In this document: piece after piece, positions 1-9,088 of the stretch | Layout of the letters: each line of letters starts with the position of its first letter | How positions within the stretch are numbered: the stretch's first letter is position 1 | Assembly: GCF_001507335.1 (NCBI RefSeq) | Contig: NZ_LMAH01000003.1 | Span: 186,001 to 250,000 of the forward strand | Direction: 5' to 3' | Length of the DNA stretch: 64,000 nt | Source of the DNA: Chryseobacterium sp. JAH | GTDB taxonomy: Bacteria; Bacteroidota; Bacteroidia; Flavobacteriales; Weeksellaceae | Notes under the pieces: generated by a model | Seen by the model: only the letters and a program-made list of their open reading frames with translations | Databases searched by the model: none | What the model was told of the DNA's origin: nothing | Position numbers and translations under genes: made by a program

Positions 1-1
1 C

Positions 2-1600
2 TACAGCTTGAATTTCAAAAATTTACTGACCGGTGAAATTCTTTCAGATAAAATAGAAAACACAACAGGAAAAGCAGTCTGGGCAAATGATAACAAGCAC
101 ATTTTTTACATCAGAAAAGATGAAAGTCTTCGTGCATACAAAGTTTATCGTCATGAATTAGGAACAGACCCTTCAGAAGATGTTTTGATTTTCCATGAAG
201 AAGATGAAACTTTTGACGTGAATGTTTTTAAAACCAAATCTTTAGAATACATCTTCCTTGCAAGTTCAAGCACGATTTCTGATGAGCACCATTTCATTCC
301 TTCAGACAATGTTTTCGCAGAATGGAAAGTGATCCAGCCAAGAATCGATGATCTGGAATATTCTGTGGAACATTACGAAGATGAGTTTTACATTATCACC
401 AATGCAGACGACGCAACGAATTTCAAAATTGTCAAGACCAAAATCGACAATTGCGGAATGGAAAACTGGGTGGATGTCATCCCTCACCGTGCCGAAGTTT
501 TACTGGAAGGCTTTGAAATTTTCAAAGATTATCTTGTTTTGGAAGAAAGAGAGGAAGGACTTTTACAGATAAAAATCATCAACGAGAAAGACGGAGAATC
601 GCATGATTTACCTTTCTCAGATCCCACATATACCGCTTACATTGGTTTAAATTTAGAATTTAATACAGAAATTTTGCGTTACGGCTATACTTCGCTTACA
701 GTTCCTAGTTCTACTTTTGAATATAATATGAAAGACAAAACCACTAAGCTTCTGAAACAACAGGAAGTTTTGGGCGGAAAATTTGTGGCTGAAAATTATA
801 TTTCTGAAAGAATTTGGGCAGATTCGAGAGATGGCGAAACTAAAATTCCGATTTCTTTGGTTTATCATAAAGACACTCAAAAAACAGCAGAAACCCCTGT
901 TCTTTTATATGGTTACGGAAGCTACGGACATACGGTCGACGCAAGTTTTTCTAATGTAAGACTTTCAATTCTGGACCGAGGTTTCATCTATGCCATCGCA
1001 CACATTCGTGGCGGAGAATACCTAGGAAGAGAATGGTACGAGGAAGGAAAAATGCTGTTTAAAAAGAACACCTTTTTCGACTTCATCGATGCCGGAAAAT
1101 ATTTAATAAAAGAAAATTACACGTCATCAAGACACATGTACGCAATGGGTGGCAGCGCCGGAGGCTTGTTGGTAGGAGCTGTCGTTAATTACGAACCAAA
1201 GTTATTTAACGGGATTGTTGCACAGGTGCCTTTCGTAGACGTTGTAACCACGATGTTGGATGAAACTATTCCTCTAACGACCGGAGAATATGACGAATGG
1301 GGAAATCCGAATGATGAAGAGTATTATCATTACATGAAAGACTATTCGCCATACGACAATGTGGAAGCCAAAGATTACCCGAATATGTTGATCACAACAG
1401 GTTTTCATGATTCTCAGGTACAGTATTGGGAACCTGCAAAATGGGTAGCCAAATTACGCGAGCTGAAAACCGACGACAATCTTTTATTATTTAAAACTGA
1501 TATGAGTTCTGGTCACGGCGGCGCAAGCGGAAGATTTGAATCTTTAAAAGAAGATGCACTGGAATATGCATTTTTGCTGAAGCTTGAACATAAAATTTAA
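2..1600 (+). CDS. ptrB: Oligopeptidase B (S9 family serine peptidase), 5' end outside window
   Basis: A serine peptidase of the prolyl-oligopeptidase family that cleaves short peptides, normally after basic residues. About 530 residues are visible: the C-terminal part of the beta-propeller and the whole alpha/beta-hydrolase domain. The nucleophile motif GGSAGG lies near visible residue 385, followed by the GFHDSQVQYWEPAKW segment with the catalytic Asp and SSGHGG with the catalytic His. The reading frame is open to the first base; the first start-like codon (TTG at 8) is inside the propeller, so the real start lies upstream. Family members are about 680-710 aa, so roughly 150-170 residues are missing. 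No signal peptide can be judged. Confidence 0.93.
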   Translation, partial: YSLNFKNLLTGEILSDKIENTTGKAVWANDNKHIFYIRKDESLRAYKVYRHELGTDPSEDVLIFHEEDETFDVNVFKTKSLEYIFLASSSTISDEHHFIPSDNVFAEWKVIQPRIDDLEYSVEHYEDEFYIITNADDATNFKIVKTKIDNCGMENWVDVIPHRAEVLLEGFEIFKDYLVLEEREEGLLQIKIINEKDGESHDLPFSDPTYTAYIGLNLEFNTEILRYGYTSLTVPSSTFEYNMKDKTTKLLKQQEVLGGKFVAENYISERIWADSRDGETKIPISLVYHKDTQKTAETPVLLYGYGSYGHTVDASFSNVRLSILDRGFIYAIAHIRGGEYLGREWYEEGKMLFKKNTFFDFIDAGKYLIKENYTSSRHMYAMGGSAGGLLVGAVVNYEPKLFNGIVAQVPFVDVVTTMLDETIPLTTGEYDEWGNPNDEEYYHYMKDYSPYDNVEAKDYPNMLITTGFHDSQVQYWEPAKWVAKLRELKTDDNLLLFKTDMSSGHGGASGRFESLKEDALEYAFLLKLEHKI

Positions 1601-1654
1601 TTTTAATCAAACGTAAGACCTTTGATTAATGACAATAAAATAAATTCTTAAAAG

Positions 1655-1996
1655 ATGACAGAAGCAGAATTATGGGCTAAGGTTGAAGAATTTTTTGTAA
1701 TCAATTTCGACACAGAAAAACATCCGCAGATCGACACCATTTTATTTTTAATTGGCGTTCAGGAATTAGGAAGCGGCCAACAAAAATATACAAAAGACGA
1801 CAAACTCAACATCCTTCACATCGCAGTATGCAGGTTGCTAGAACCTTTTGGTTACTTCAAATTTTCTCACTACGACAAAGACGGATATCCACACTTTGAG
1901 GAGGTAGAAAAACTTCCCGAACTGAAGCCTAATGAACAACAACTTCTGATGAAGAAGGCAATTATCCATTATTTTCAGGAGGAGGAATTGATATAA
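1655..1996 (+). CDS. Small conserved protein of unknown function
   Basis: A 113-aa acidic, soluble protein without signal peptide or membrane segment. It starts MTEAELWAKVEEFF and contains GVQELGSGQQKYTKDDKLNILHIA-like helical sequence, then a DKDGYPHFE segment and an acidic C-terminus. I recall similar short proteins as conserved and uncharacterised in flavobacteria, but recognise no catalytic motif. It lies 54 nt after the oligopeptidase gene on the same strand and directly ahead of a strong terminator, so it probably shares that transcript. Confidence 0.75.
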   Translation: MTEAELWAKVEEFFVINFDTEKHPQIDTILFLIGVQELGSGQQKYTKDDKLNILHIAVCRLLEPFGYFKFSHYDKDGYPHFEEVEKLPELKPNEQQLLMKKAIIHYFQEEELI

Positions 1997-2034
1997 ATAC
2001 GAGATACTAATAAATTCTTGGATGCTTAAACCCA

Positions 2035-2070
2035 CAAAAAAGGGAACGTAAATTTACGTTCCCTTTTTTT
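2035..2070. terminator. Bidirectional rho-independent terminator
   Basis: A perfect inverted repeat, GGGAACGTAAA/TTTACGTTCCC, is flanked by A-run and T-run. It separates the forward small-protein gene from the convergent SRPBCC gene and can serve both. Confidence 0.9.
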
Positions 2071-2121
2071 ATGACCATTTTCAGATTTTTAAAATTTTAA
2101 AATTAAAACTTCTTAGATTTT

Positions 2122-2610
2122 TCATTTGCTAAGAATCTCTTCAAGCTGATTCAGTCCCATTTTAAAACCTTCTTCAAAGCCCATTTCAAGCTGTTTTTTC
2201 ATGTCGTGCTCAGACTGAAAATGCATATTTACAGATAGTTTTGCTCCTTCCTCCACTCCTGTAAAACCTAAAAGCCATTTGGTCTGAGGGAAACTCTCGT
2301 CAATTTTCCCGTTTTCGTCACAGAAAGCATCAATTCCATCAAAACTTCTCCCATCATTTATTTCACCATACCTCACCATTGAGAAAATTTTCTCCCCTTC
2401 CGGACCGTTCATTGAATAGAGCCAAATTCCTCCTTCTTCAAAGTTGAGATTATCCGTTTCACACTTCCAAGGTTTCGGAGCCCACCACTGGTCAAGCAAT
2501 TCAGCCTTGGTAAAATAATCCCAAACTGTTGAAACTTCTGCCGCATAAACCTTCATTACATAGATGCTTTTCGCATCAAAATCTTTATTAAAAACAATTT
2601 CAGTCTTCAT
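2122..2610 (-). CDS. SRPBCC-domain (AHSA1-like) protein
   Basis: A 162-aa protein of the START/SRPBCC helix-grip superfamily (Activator of Hsp90 ATPase homolog 1-like). The family signature is clear: a VWDYFTKAELLDQWWAP segment near residue 30, the GGIWLYSMNGPEG region and the C-terminal helix EEGFKMGLNQLEEIL. These domains bind hydrophobic ligands in a central cavity; the ligand here cannot be read from the sequence. No signal peptide. It is a single gene, convergent with the upstream cluster and divergent from the sensor kinase. Fold assignment is firm; function is unknown. Confidence 0.85.
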   Translation of the reverse strand: MKTEIVFNKDFDAKSIYVMKVYAAEVSTVWDYFTKAELLDQWWAPKPWKCETDNLNFEEGGIWLYSMNGPEGEKIFSMVRYGEINDGRSFDGIDAFCDENGKIDESFPQTKWLLGFTGVEEGAKLSVNMHFQSEHDMKKQLEMGFEEGFKMGLNQLEEILSK

Positions 2611-2812
2611 CTTATATATTTTTATTTAAAATTATAAAAATTTTTAACCTAAAGAACAATTAAATATTTCCCAATAAAAAACCACTGATTCGTAAAAAAA
2701 TGTTAAAAAACACGATTTTAAGAAATAGAATATAATTTTTTGGCGCATTTTTTGTTTATATGGTCATAAAATATTTAATTTTAACATTTGTAATCGCAAA
2801 TTATTATATTCA

Positions 2813-4354
2813 ATGAATAACAAGTTCATCCCAATAATCTCAGTTTTTATGACAATTTCTTTAATTGTCTTTGTAACACTGCAGTTTTATTGGCTTAAAG
2901 GGTATTATGGAGCTTTGGAACAAGAGTTTTCGAATAAAGTCTATACCGCTCTCGAAAATACTTCAAAAACAGTTTCTGAACTCGAAGTAGATAAATACCT
3001 TAACCAAGACAATTTTCGAGACAACATCATTGCAAACAGCAAACAACCATCTTTGACGACCATTCAGCAGACATCAGATTCAGGAACTCAAAGATCAATT
3101 ATTTATTCTAAAAATCTCATTGAGCAGAAACAATTGCCATTATCAAAAAAGGGTGATTCTTTGAGTTTAACTACACTATATACGGATGAAGCCGCCTATA
3201 AAATTAAAAAAGACACTACCCGAAGAGAACAATTGACCTCAGAAATCAATCAGGATATACAAACCGGAGATTGGGGCATGAAGGAATTCGTAAAGGTAAC
3301 AGGAAATAATCTACCCATATCCAAACGTGTAGATTCAAAAATCTTAGACTCCATTCTCACAAAAGAATTGAGCATGAAAGGAATATCTGCCAATTTCGGT
3401 TATGGAGTTACAGACAAAAACAATAAGCTCACCAATGTTGTAAACAAGGTTTTTAAAGAGAAGAAAGAAGCTAACACCTACTCTTACCCTTTGTTTACAG
3501 ACACGAAAGACAGAACGTTGTATACTTTGGCTTTAGTTTTTCCTAAAAAGGAATATTCTTTGGCGATGAACAACTGGCCCATGCTTTTGGGAACTTTCCT
3601 TTCCTTACTGACCATTTTGGGGATTTATATTATTTCCATTAATTATATGATGAAGCAGAAGAAAATTGCTGAAATCAAAACCGACTTTATCAACAATATG
3701 TCTCATGAGTTTAAAACTCCGCTGGCAACAATTTCGGTTGCGACAGATTCTTTGGCGAATGACAAAATTGCCACGAACCCTGAAAAAGTGAGATACTACT
3801 CAAGTCTGATCAAGCAGGAAAATCTACGGATGAAAAAACAGGTGGAAAATGTTCTTAACATGTCTAAGCTGGAAAGGAATGAAGTGAAATTATTTCTGAA
3901 AGAAACCAACGTAAGAGAGCTCATTAAGAAAACAACAGAATCATTTGGACTTATTGTATCGCAGAGAAATGGTACGCTGAAACAAGAATTCAATGCGAGT
4001 AAATACACTTTTAAGATTGATGAATTTCACATTTCGAATATGCTGGTCAACCTTTTGGACAATGCGAATAAATATTCACCGGAAACTCCTGAAATTGATG
4101 TAAAAACAAGAAACGAAGGTAACTGGTATGTCATTGAAATTTCAGACAAAGGGATGGGAATGGAAACAGAAAACAAAACCAAGATTTTTGAAAAATTCTT
4201 TAGAGAGGAAACCGGAAACATTCACAATGTAAAAGGTCAGGGGCTTGGGCTTTCTTATGTAAAAAAAATCATAGAACTTCATAAAGGTCAAGTTATTGTA
4301 AATTCAGAAAAAGACAGAGGAAGCACATTTATCATCAAACTTCCGATGGTTTAA
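2813..4354 (+). CDS. Sensor histidine kinase (RprX-like)
   Basis: A 513-aa membrane kinase. TM1 is at about residues 7-29, a roughly 225-residue periplasmic domain follows, and TM2 is at about 257-280. DHp has the phospho-acceptor in NNMSHEFKTPL (H298), and HATPase_c has the N-box NLLDNANKYS, the G1 motif SDKGMGM and the G2 motif GQGLGLSYVK. It precedes an OmpR-family regulator by 35 nt. Size, architecture and partner resemble the Bacteroides RprX/RprY pair. The periplasmic region shows no recognisable sensor domain, so the signal is unknown. Confidence 0.92.
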   Translation: MNNKFIPIISVFMTISLIVFVTLQFYWLKGYYGALEQEFSNKVYTALENTSKTVSELEVDKYLNQDNFRDNIIANSKQPSLTTIQQTSDSGTQRSIIYSKNLIEQKQLPLSKKGDSLSLTTLYTDEAAYKIKKDTTRREQLTSEINQDIQTGDWGMKEFVKVTGNNLPISKRVDSKILDSILTKELSMKGISANFGYGVTDKNNKLTNVVNKVFKEKKEANTYSYPLFTDTKDRTLYTLALVFPKKEYSLAMNNWPMLLGTFLSLLTILGIYIISINYMMKQKKIAEIKTDFINNMSHEFKTPLATISVATDSLANDKIATNPEKVRYYSSLIKQENLRMKKQVENVLNMSKLERNEVKLFLKETNVRELIKKTTESFGLIVSQRNGTLKQEFNASKYTFKIDEFHISNMLVNLLDNANKYSPETPEIDVKTRNEGNWYVIEISDKGMGMETENKTKIFEKFFREETGNIHNVKGQGLGLSYVKKIIELHKGQVIVNSEKDRGSTFIIKLPMV

Positions 4355-4389
4355 ATAATAAATGATTAACAAATAATAAAATAAAAGAT

Positions 4390-5076
4390 ATGAGTAACAG
4401 AATATTATTAGTAGAAGATGATCAGAGTTTTGGAGCAGTTTTGAAAGACTACCTTTCTATCAACAATTTTGAAGTGACTTTGGCAGTTGACGGCGAACAA
4501 GGCTTGAAAGAGTTTACAGAAAACGAATTTGACATCTGTATTTTCGACGTAATGATGCCTAAAAAAGACGGATTTTCTTTAGCTGAAGACGTAAAAAAAA
4601 TCGACAAAAATACACCAATCATATTTCTTACGGCAAGAAATATGAGAGAAGACATATTGAAAGGATATCAGTTGGGAGCTGATGATTACATCACCAAACC
4701 ATTTGATACTGAATTACTTTTATACAAAATCAAAGCAATTCTACAAAGAAGTTCTACTTTGGAAAATGAAGAGCAGGAGCAGTTTAAAATCAGCAATATT
4801 TTCTTTGATTCTATGTTGAGACAGCTAAGAGTGGGTGATAATGAATACAAGCTTTCACCAAAAGAAAATGAACTCCTAAAATTACTTTGTCTCCATAGAA
4901 ACGACTTTATGCCTAGAGATCTTGCATTAAGAAAAATCTGGAAAAAAGAAAATTATTTTACAGCAAGAAGTATGGACGTTTATATTGCCAAACTGAGAAA
5001 ATTATTGAAAGATGACGATGGATTAGAGATTATCAACGTTCACGGAGAAGGTTTCAGACTTTTGGTTAAGAACTAA
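4390..5076 (+). CDS. OmpR-family response regulator (RprY-like)
   Basis: A 228-aa two-domain regulator. The receiver domain has the acidic pair E9/D10-D11, the phospho-acceptor D53 in FDVMMPKKDG, the Thr of LTARN and the Lys of ITKPF. The C-terminal winged helix ends in the expected SMDVYIAKLRKLL recognition helix and the HGEGFRL wing. The receiver closely resembles Bacteroides RprY as I remember it. It is the cognate partner of the kinase just upstream. Target genes are not evident; the strong terminator after it ends the operon. Confidence 0.93.
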   Translation: MSNRILLVEDDQSFGAVLKDYLSINNFEVTLAVDGEQGLKEFTENEFDICIFDVMMPKKDGFSLAEDVKKIDKNTPIIFLTARNMREDILKGYQLGADDYITKPFDTELLLYKIKAILQRSSTLENEEQEQFKISNIFFDSMLRQLRVGDNEYKLSPKENELLKLLCLHRNDFMPRDLALRKIWKKENYFTARSMDVYIAKLRKLLKDDDGLEIINVHGEGFRLLVKN

Positions 5077-5106
5077 CCGAACGTTAAAATAGCAAGATAT
5101 AACATA

Positions 5107-5149
5107 AATTAGCAAAGCATTTGGAAATGTTTTGCTAATTTTGTTTTTT
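5107..5149 (+). terminator. Terminator of the two-component operon, overlapping a promoter
   Basis: A long hairpin (AATTAGCAAAGCATTT / AAATGTTTTGCTAATT, one G-T pair, GG loop) is followed by TTTTGTTTTTT. The -7 motif TAATTTTG lies on the 3' arm and T-tract, so the end of one transcript and the start of the next share DNA. Confidence 0.88.
5136..5143 (+). promoter_or_regulatory. -7 promoter element of the triple-motif lipoprotein gene
   Basis: TAATTTTG matches TAnnTTTG and sits 20 nt before the ATG at 5163. It is inside the preceding terminator. Confidence 0.5.
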
Positions 5150-5162
5150 ACGCTTATTTATT

Positions 5163-5816
5163 ATGAAAAATATATTTTTAGGAATTTTAGCGGCAGGAAT
5201 TTTAGTTGTTTCTTGCAAGAAAGATGAAAAACCTACTTACATAAAAGACGAAACAGGAGTACAGCAACCAGCTGCCTTAGCTAACAACACTCCACAACCA
5301 TCATTATTAAATCAAGCCGGAATTCCTACTGTTGCACCAAGCTCACAGGCAGCTGCAACGGCACCGGGAATGAACCCTCCCCACGGCCAGCCGGGACACA
5401 GATGTGACATTCCTGTCGGACAACCACTGAACGCTGGCGGCACACCAGCACAGTCAACTAATCCATCATCTCAAAATATTACTGTAAACGGAAACAATTC
5501 TCTTCAGATAGATCCCAACGCTGTAAGTCCGGGAAAAATAATGATTGATCAGAATGGCAAGCAGGTAAAAACAGCACCCGGAATGAATCCTCCACATGGT
5601 GAAGCAGGCCACAGATGCGACATTCCTGTAGGTCAGCCTTTAAACAGCAAACCGGCTCCCCAGCCATCCGCTCAAAATGTACAGCCTCAAGCAGCTCCTC
5701 AACCAATGCCTGCTCCTCAAGCTGTTGCAAACAATACTGGGCCTAAACCAAAACTAAACCCTGCACATGGTGAGCCATGGCATGACTGCGCTAAAAAAGT
5801 AGGTGAGGCTCTATAA
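5163..5816 (+). CDS. Lipoprotein with three NPPHG-GHRCD repeats
   Basis: A 217-aa predicted lipoprotein; the lipobox VVSC puts the lipidated Cys at 18. Three copies of a roughly 23-residue motif follow, at about 67-90, 138-161 and 194-217. The first two are almost identical (APGMNPPHG..GHRCDIPVGQPLN); the last is divergent (NPAHGEPWHDCAKKVGEAL) and ends the protein. Each carries two His and one Cys in fixed spacing, joined by low-complexity Pro/Gln/Ala/Asn linkers. The spacing suggests metal or heme binding, and the neighbours are metal-linked, but that is inference. I recall the motif from other Bacteroidota lipoproteins without a known function. Confidence 0.85.
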   Translation: MKNIFLGILAAGILVVSCKKDEKPTYIKDETGVQQPAALANNTPQPSLLNQAGIPTVAPSSQAAATAPGMNPPHGQPGHRCDIPVGQPLNAGGTPAQSTNPSSQNITVNGNNSLQIDPNAVSPGKIMIDQNGKQVKTAPGMNPPHGEAGHRCDIPVGQPLNSKPAPQPSAQNVQPQAAPQPMPAPQAVANNTGPKPKLNPAHGEPWHDCAKKVGEAL

Positions 5817-5826
5817 AAATTTTTCG

Positions 5827-5834
5827 TAAGTTTG
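5827..5834 (+). promoter_or_regulatory. -7 promoter element of the Cys/His-rich protein gene
   Basis: TAAGTTTG matches TAnnTTTG. Its final G is 5 nt before the GTG start codon, which predicts a leaderless transcript. Confidence 0.5.
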
Positions 5835-5838
5835 CATC

Positions 5839-6195
5839 GTGAATCGTTTGCATATTATATTAATTATCTTTTGTTTAGGAGTTTTCTTAATTCCTAAAGA
5901 TGATTTTTATGCTCAGGCCGCACAGGAAAACTGTTGCAAAACAGATTCAAAAGCAAACAGCTGTTGCGACAAGGATCATGACAATCATAAAACAAAAGAC
6001 GGAAAATCATCATGCAATGATGATTGCTGTTCGTTCTGTATGACCTGTCATACTTTTGTAGAGAATCTTTCTGCAAAGACCTTATTTTTTAATCACATTC
6101 CGTTTAAAACAGATAGAAGTCTAGAATTTCAATATTCTGACCCGCATATTTCAGATAGTTTAAAAGATATTTGGCAACCGCCTAAATTAGGTTAA
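5839..6195 (+). CDS. Small secreted Cys/His-rich protein
   Basis: A 118-aa protein starting at GTG, the only start that gives a signal peptide (NRLHIILIIFCLGVFLIP, cleavage probably near AQA). The mature region is very rich in Cys and His: NCC, SCC, DKDHDNH, SCNDDCCSFCMTCH. A conserved-looking tail follows, HIPFKTDRSLEFQYSDPH and DIWQPPKLG. I recall this tail from small proteins beside metal-linked TonB receptors in flavobacteria. A periplasmic metal-binding or delivery role with the next gene is plausible but inferred. The gap to that gene is 102 nt. Confidence 0.75.
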   Translation: MNRLHIILIIFCLGVFLIPKDDFYAQAAQENCCKTDSKANSCCDKDHDNHKTKDGKSSCNDDCCSFCMTCHTFVENLSAKTLFFNHIPFKTDRSLEFQYSDPHISDSLKDIWQPPKLG

Positions 6196-6297
6196 TTTAA
6201 AACGTATCATGTATCATAGTACCACTCTACTGATGTTTTCTACACAGTACCGTGTAAAACTGTTACATTATTTCAATTAATCTAAATTTTAAACAGA

Positions 6298-8988
6298 ATG
6301 AAATTATATACTACCAGGGTAATCCTTGGCCTATTCTTAATATTTACACAATTAGTATTTGCTCAAAACCTTCATAAAAGCCAGTTTCAGGTAAAAGGAA
6401 ACTGCGAGATGTGTAAAGAAAGAATAGAATCTACTGCACTGAAATCAGGTGCTTCCGCTGCCAGATATTCAGTTGACAAACAAATACTTACATTAGAAAC
6501 ATCAGACAACATCTCCTCTGACGATATCCTTAAAAAAGTAGCAGAAGCTGGGCATGATAATGAGAAATTTAAAGCTTCCGACGCCAGCTATGATACACTT
6601 CCTAGCTGCTGCCATTACGACAGAGAGACTCAGACTGAAAAAAAGTCAACAGCAGAAAACCACGATCACTCCGAAAGTGAGAACGAATTTTTTGTAAAAG
6701 GAAACTGCGAATCATGTAAAGCGAGAATAGAAAAAGCAGCAAGATCTGCTGGCGCAAAATCTGCAGTATGGAATGCAGAAAAACAGACCGTTATTTTAAA
6801 TTTTGATTCTTCAACAACTTCAGCAGATAAAATTCTGAAAAAAATTGCTGATGTGGGTCACGACAACGAAAAATACAAAACTTCGGATGATATTTATAAA
6901 AAGCTCCCAGGATGTTGTCTGTATGACAGAGATATCCCGATGGGTGCTGTCAATCCGAAAGTACATGCAGATGAAAATCCTAATCATAAAGTTGAAGACA
7001 CGAAAAATCATTCAGAAGACAGACAGGAAGGTCATAACGAAAAAAACATTGAAGAAGTAAAAGTATCCGCTTCAAAAGCTGCAACATCTATCAATAAAAA
7101 AGAGGCTGGACTAGTCTTTAACATTGATTCTAAAGAATTATTAAAAGCAGCATGCTGTAATCTATCTGAAAGTTTTGAAACCAACGCCACGGTAGACGTT
7201 TCTTTTAGCAACGCAGTGACGGGAACAAAACAGCTTAAAATGTTGGGCTTAGATCAGAAATATACTAGCCTGACAAAAGAACTTTTGCCTGAAATCAGAG
7301 GTTTGGCATCTGCTTACGGTTTAAATTTTATTCCTGGACGATGGATTGAAAGTATCCAGTTGACTAAAGGTGGAAGTACCGTAACAAGCGGCTACGAAAG
7401 CATTACAGGACAAATCAACACCGAACTCATCAAGCATTCTGAAAAATCTGAGACGTCTTTAAATTTGTTTTCGGATTTTAACGGAAGAGCCGAAGCCAAT
7501 ATTACTCATGTAGAACCCATTAATGATCACTGGACGCAGACTTTCTTACTTCACGGAAACAGAACTTTCGGAGATACCGACATGAATGATGACAGCTTCC
7601 TTGACAGACCAAAAGGAACTCAGTTGAACGCAGCTTACTTATTGAATTATAACGATTTAGAACACTCAGGTTTTGGTTCACACTTTGGAATTAATTTCGT
7701 AAAAGACGAACGAACTGCAGGGCAGGTAGGTTTTGATAAAAAACTTCCGCAAGACAAACAAACTGCATACGGAGTGGGGATTGACATTTCACGGTTTCAG
7801 GTTTGGAACAAAACCGGTTATGTTTTTAAAGGAAAGCCCTACCAAAGCTTAGGCTGGATGAATCAGTATGTTTATCATCAGCAGGACAGCTTTTTTGGAC
7901 TGAGAAATTATTCCGGGCAGCAGCATACGTATTATTCAAATTTAATTTTCGAAAACATTATCGGAAATACCAACCACAAGTACAAAACCGGAGCAAGCTT
8001 CATGTATGATGCGTACAACGAAGATTATTTGACAGACAATTTCAAAAGAAACGAAGTCGTACCGGGAATTTTTGCAGAATATACTTTAACAGGGCTGAAA
8101 TATACGTTAGTGGCAGGTGCGAGAGCCGACTTTCATAATCTGGCAGGAACTCAGTTTACACCGAGATTAAATTTTAAATATGATTTTACTCCACAAACTA
8201 TTGTAAGGCTCTCAGCTGGAAGAGGATTCAGAACGGCTTCAGTTTTTGCGGAAAACCAACAATATTTTGCATCCAACAGAAATATCCAGATTCTACAGAA
8301 TGGTGGAAATATTTATGGTTTGAAACCTGAAATTGCCTGGAATTTTGGCGCAAGTTTACAGCAGGAATTCAAATTGTTCGGAAAAAAATCTACTTTGATG
8401 GTTGATTTTTTCAGAACCGATTTTCAGGACCAGGTATTGGTAGATCTTGACCGTTCACCTCAACAATTAACTTTCTATAATTTAGAAGGAAAATCTATCG
8501 CAAACTCATTTCAAACACAATGGGACTTCACTCCTTTCAAAAATTTCGACGTACGATTGGCTTACAAATATTATGATGTGCAGGCAGATTACTTGGATGG
8601 AAGAAGAGAAATTCCTTTTATGGCGAAGCACAGAGGATTTGTCAATCTAGCCTATGCAACCAATAAGAATACAAAAGGAGGATTCTGGAGTTTTGACACC
8701 ACCTTGAACGTGGTCGGAAAACAAAGACTTCCTAATACAGCAGGAAATCCGACAGAATTTCAAATTCCTGCCTATTCGGAATCTTATGCGGTTATGAATG
8801 CACAGATTTCCAGAAATTTCAACCAGAAAATCAGGGCTTATGTAGGAGGCGAAAACCTGACTTCTTACAGTCAGAAAAATGCAATTGTAGATTTCAGAAA
8901 CCCTTTCGGAAATTATTTTGATGGAGGAATGGTCTATGCTCCTATTATGAAAGCCAATTTTTATGTTGGATTGGACGTAAGTTTCTAA
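6298..8988 (+). CDS. TonB-dependent receptor with two N-terminal HMA domains
   Basis: An 896-aa outer-membrane receptor with a signal peptide (cleaved near VFAQ). Two heavy-metal-associated domains are near residues 30-80 (GNCEMC) and 132-182 (GNCESC). Each is followed by a CC-x-YDR segment (LPSCCHYDR, LPGCCLYDR). A His-rich linker leads to the plug (about 255-385, with AACCNLSESFET and IPGRWIESIQLTKGG) and a 22-strand-type barrel ending in Phe. HMA domains bind Cu(I) or similar soft metals through CxxC. Import, sensing or scavenging of a metal (complex) is inferred. No RND or P-type exporter lies nearby, unlike classical copper-resistance operons. Confidence 0.88.
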   Translation: MKLYTTRVILGLFLIFTQLVFAQNLHKSQFQVKGNCEMCKERIESTALKSGASAARYSVDKQILTLETSDNISSDDILKKVAEAGHDNEKFKASDASYDTLPSCCHYDRETQTEKKSTAENHDHSESENEFFVKGNCESCKARIEKAARSAGAKSAVWNAEKQTVILNFDSSTTSADKILKKIADVGHDNEKYKTSDDIYKKLPGCCLYDRDIPMGAVNPKVHADENPNHKVEDTKNHSEDRQEGHNEKNIEEVKVSASKAATSINKKEAGLVFNIDSKELLKAACCNLSESFETNATVDVSFSNAVTGTKQLKMLGLDQKYTSLTKELLPEIRGLASAYGLNFIPGRWIESIQLTKGGSTVTSGYESITGQINTELIKHSEKSETSLNLFSDFNGRAEANITHVEPINDHWTQTFLLHGNRTFGDTDMNDDSFLDRPKGTQLNAAYLLNYNDLEHSGFGSHFGINFVKDERTAGQVGFDKKLPQDKQTAYGVGIDISRFQVWNKTGYVFKGKPYQSLGWMNQYVYHQQDSFFGLRNYSGQQHTYYSNLIFENIIGNTNHKYKTGASFMYDAYNEDYLTDNFKRNEVVPGIFAEYTLTGLKYTLVAGARADFHNLAGTQFTPRLNFKYDFTPQTIVRLSAGRGFRTASVFAENQQYFASNRNIQILQNGGNIYGLKPEIAWNFGASLQQEFKLFGKKSTLMVDFFRTDFQDQVLVDLDRSPQQLTFYNLEGKSIANSFQTQWDFTPFKNFDVRLAYKYYDVQADYLDGRREIPFMAKHRGFVNLAYATNKNTKGGFWSFDTTLNVVGKQRLPNTAGNPTEFQIPAYSESYAVMNAQISRNFNQKIRAYVGGENLTSYSQKNAIVDFRNPFGNYFDGGMVYAPIMKANFYVGLDVSF

Positions 8989-9019
8989 TTTGATTTAATT
9001 TATTTTAAAATAAAATTTA

Positions 9020-9065
9020 AGGCATGATGTTGATAATTTAATCTTACTGCATCATGCTTTTTTTG
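9020..9065 (+). terminator. Terminator after the TonB receptor gene
   Basis: Stem GCATGATG/CATCATGC with a 20-nt loop is followed by seven T residues. Confidence 0.75.
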
Positions 9066-9088
9066 TACCTTTCAGTGAAAGAAATTCT

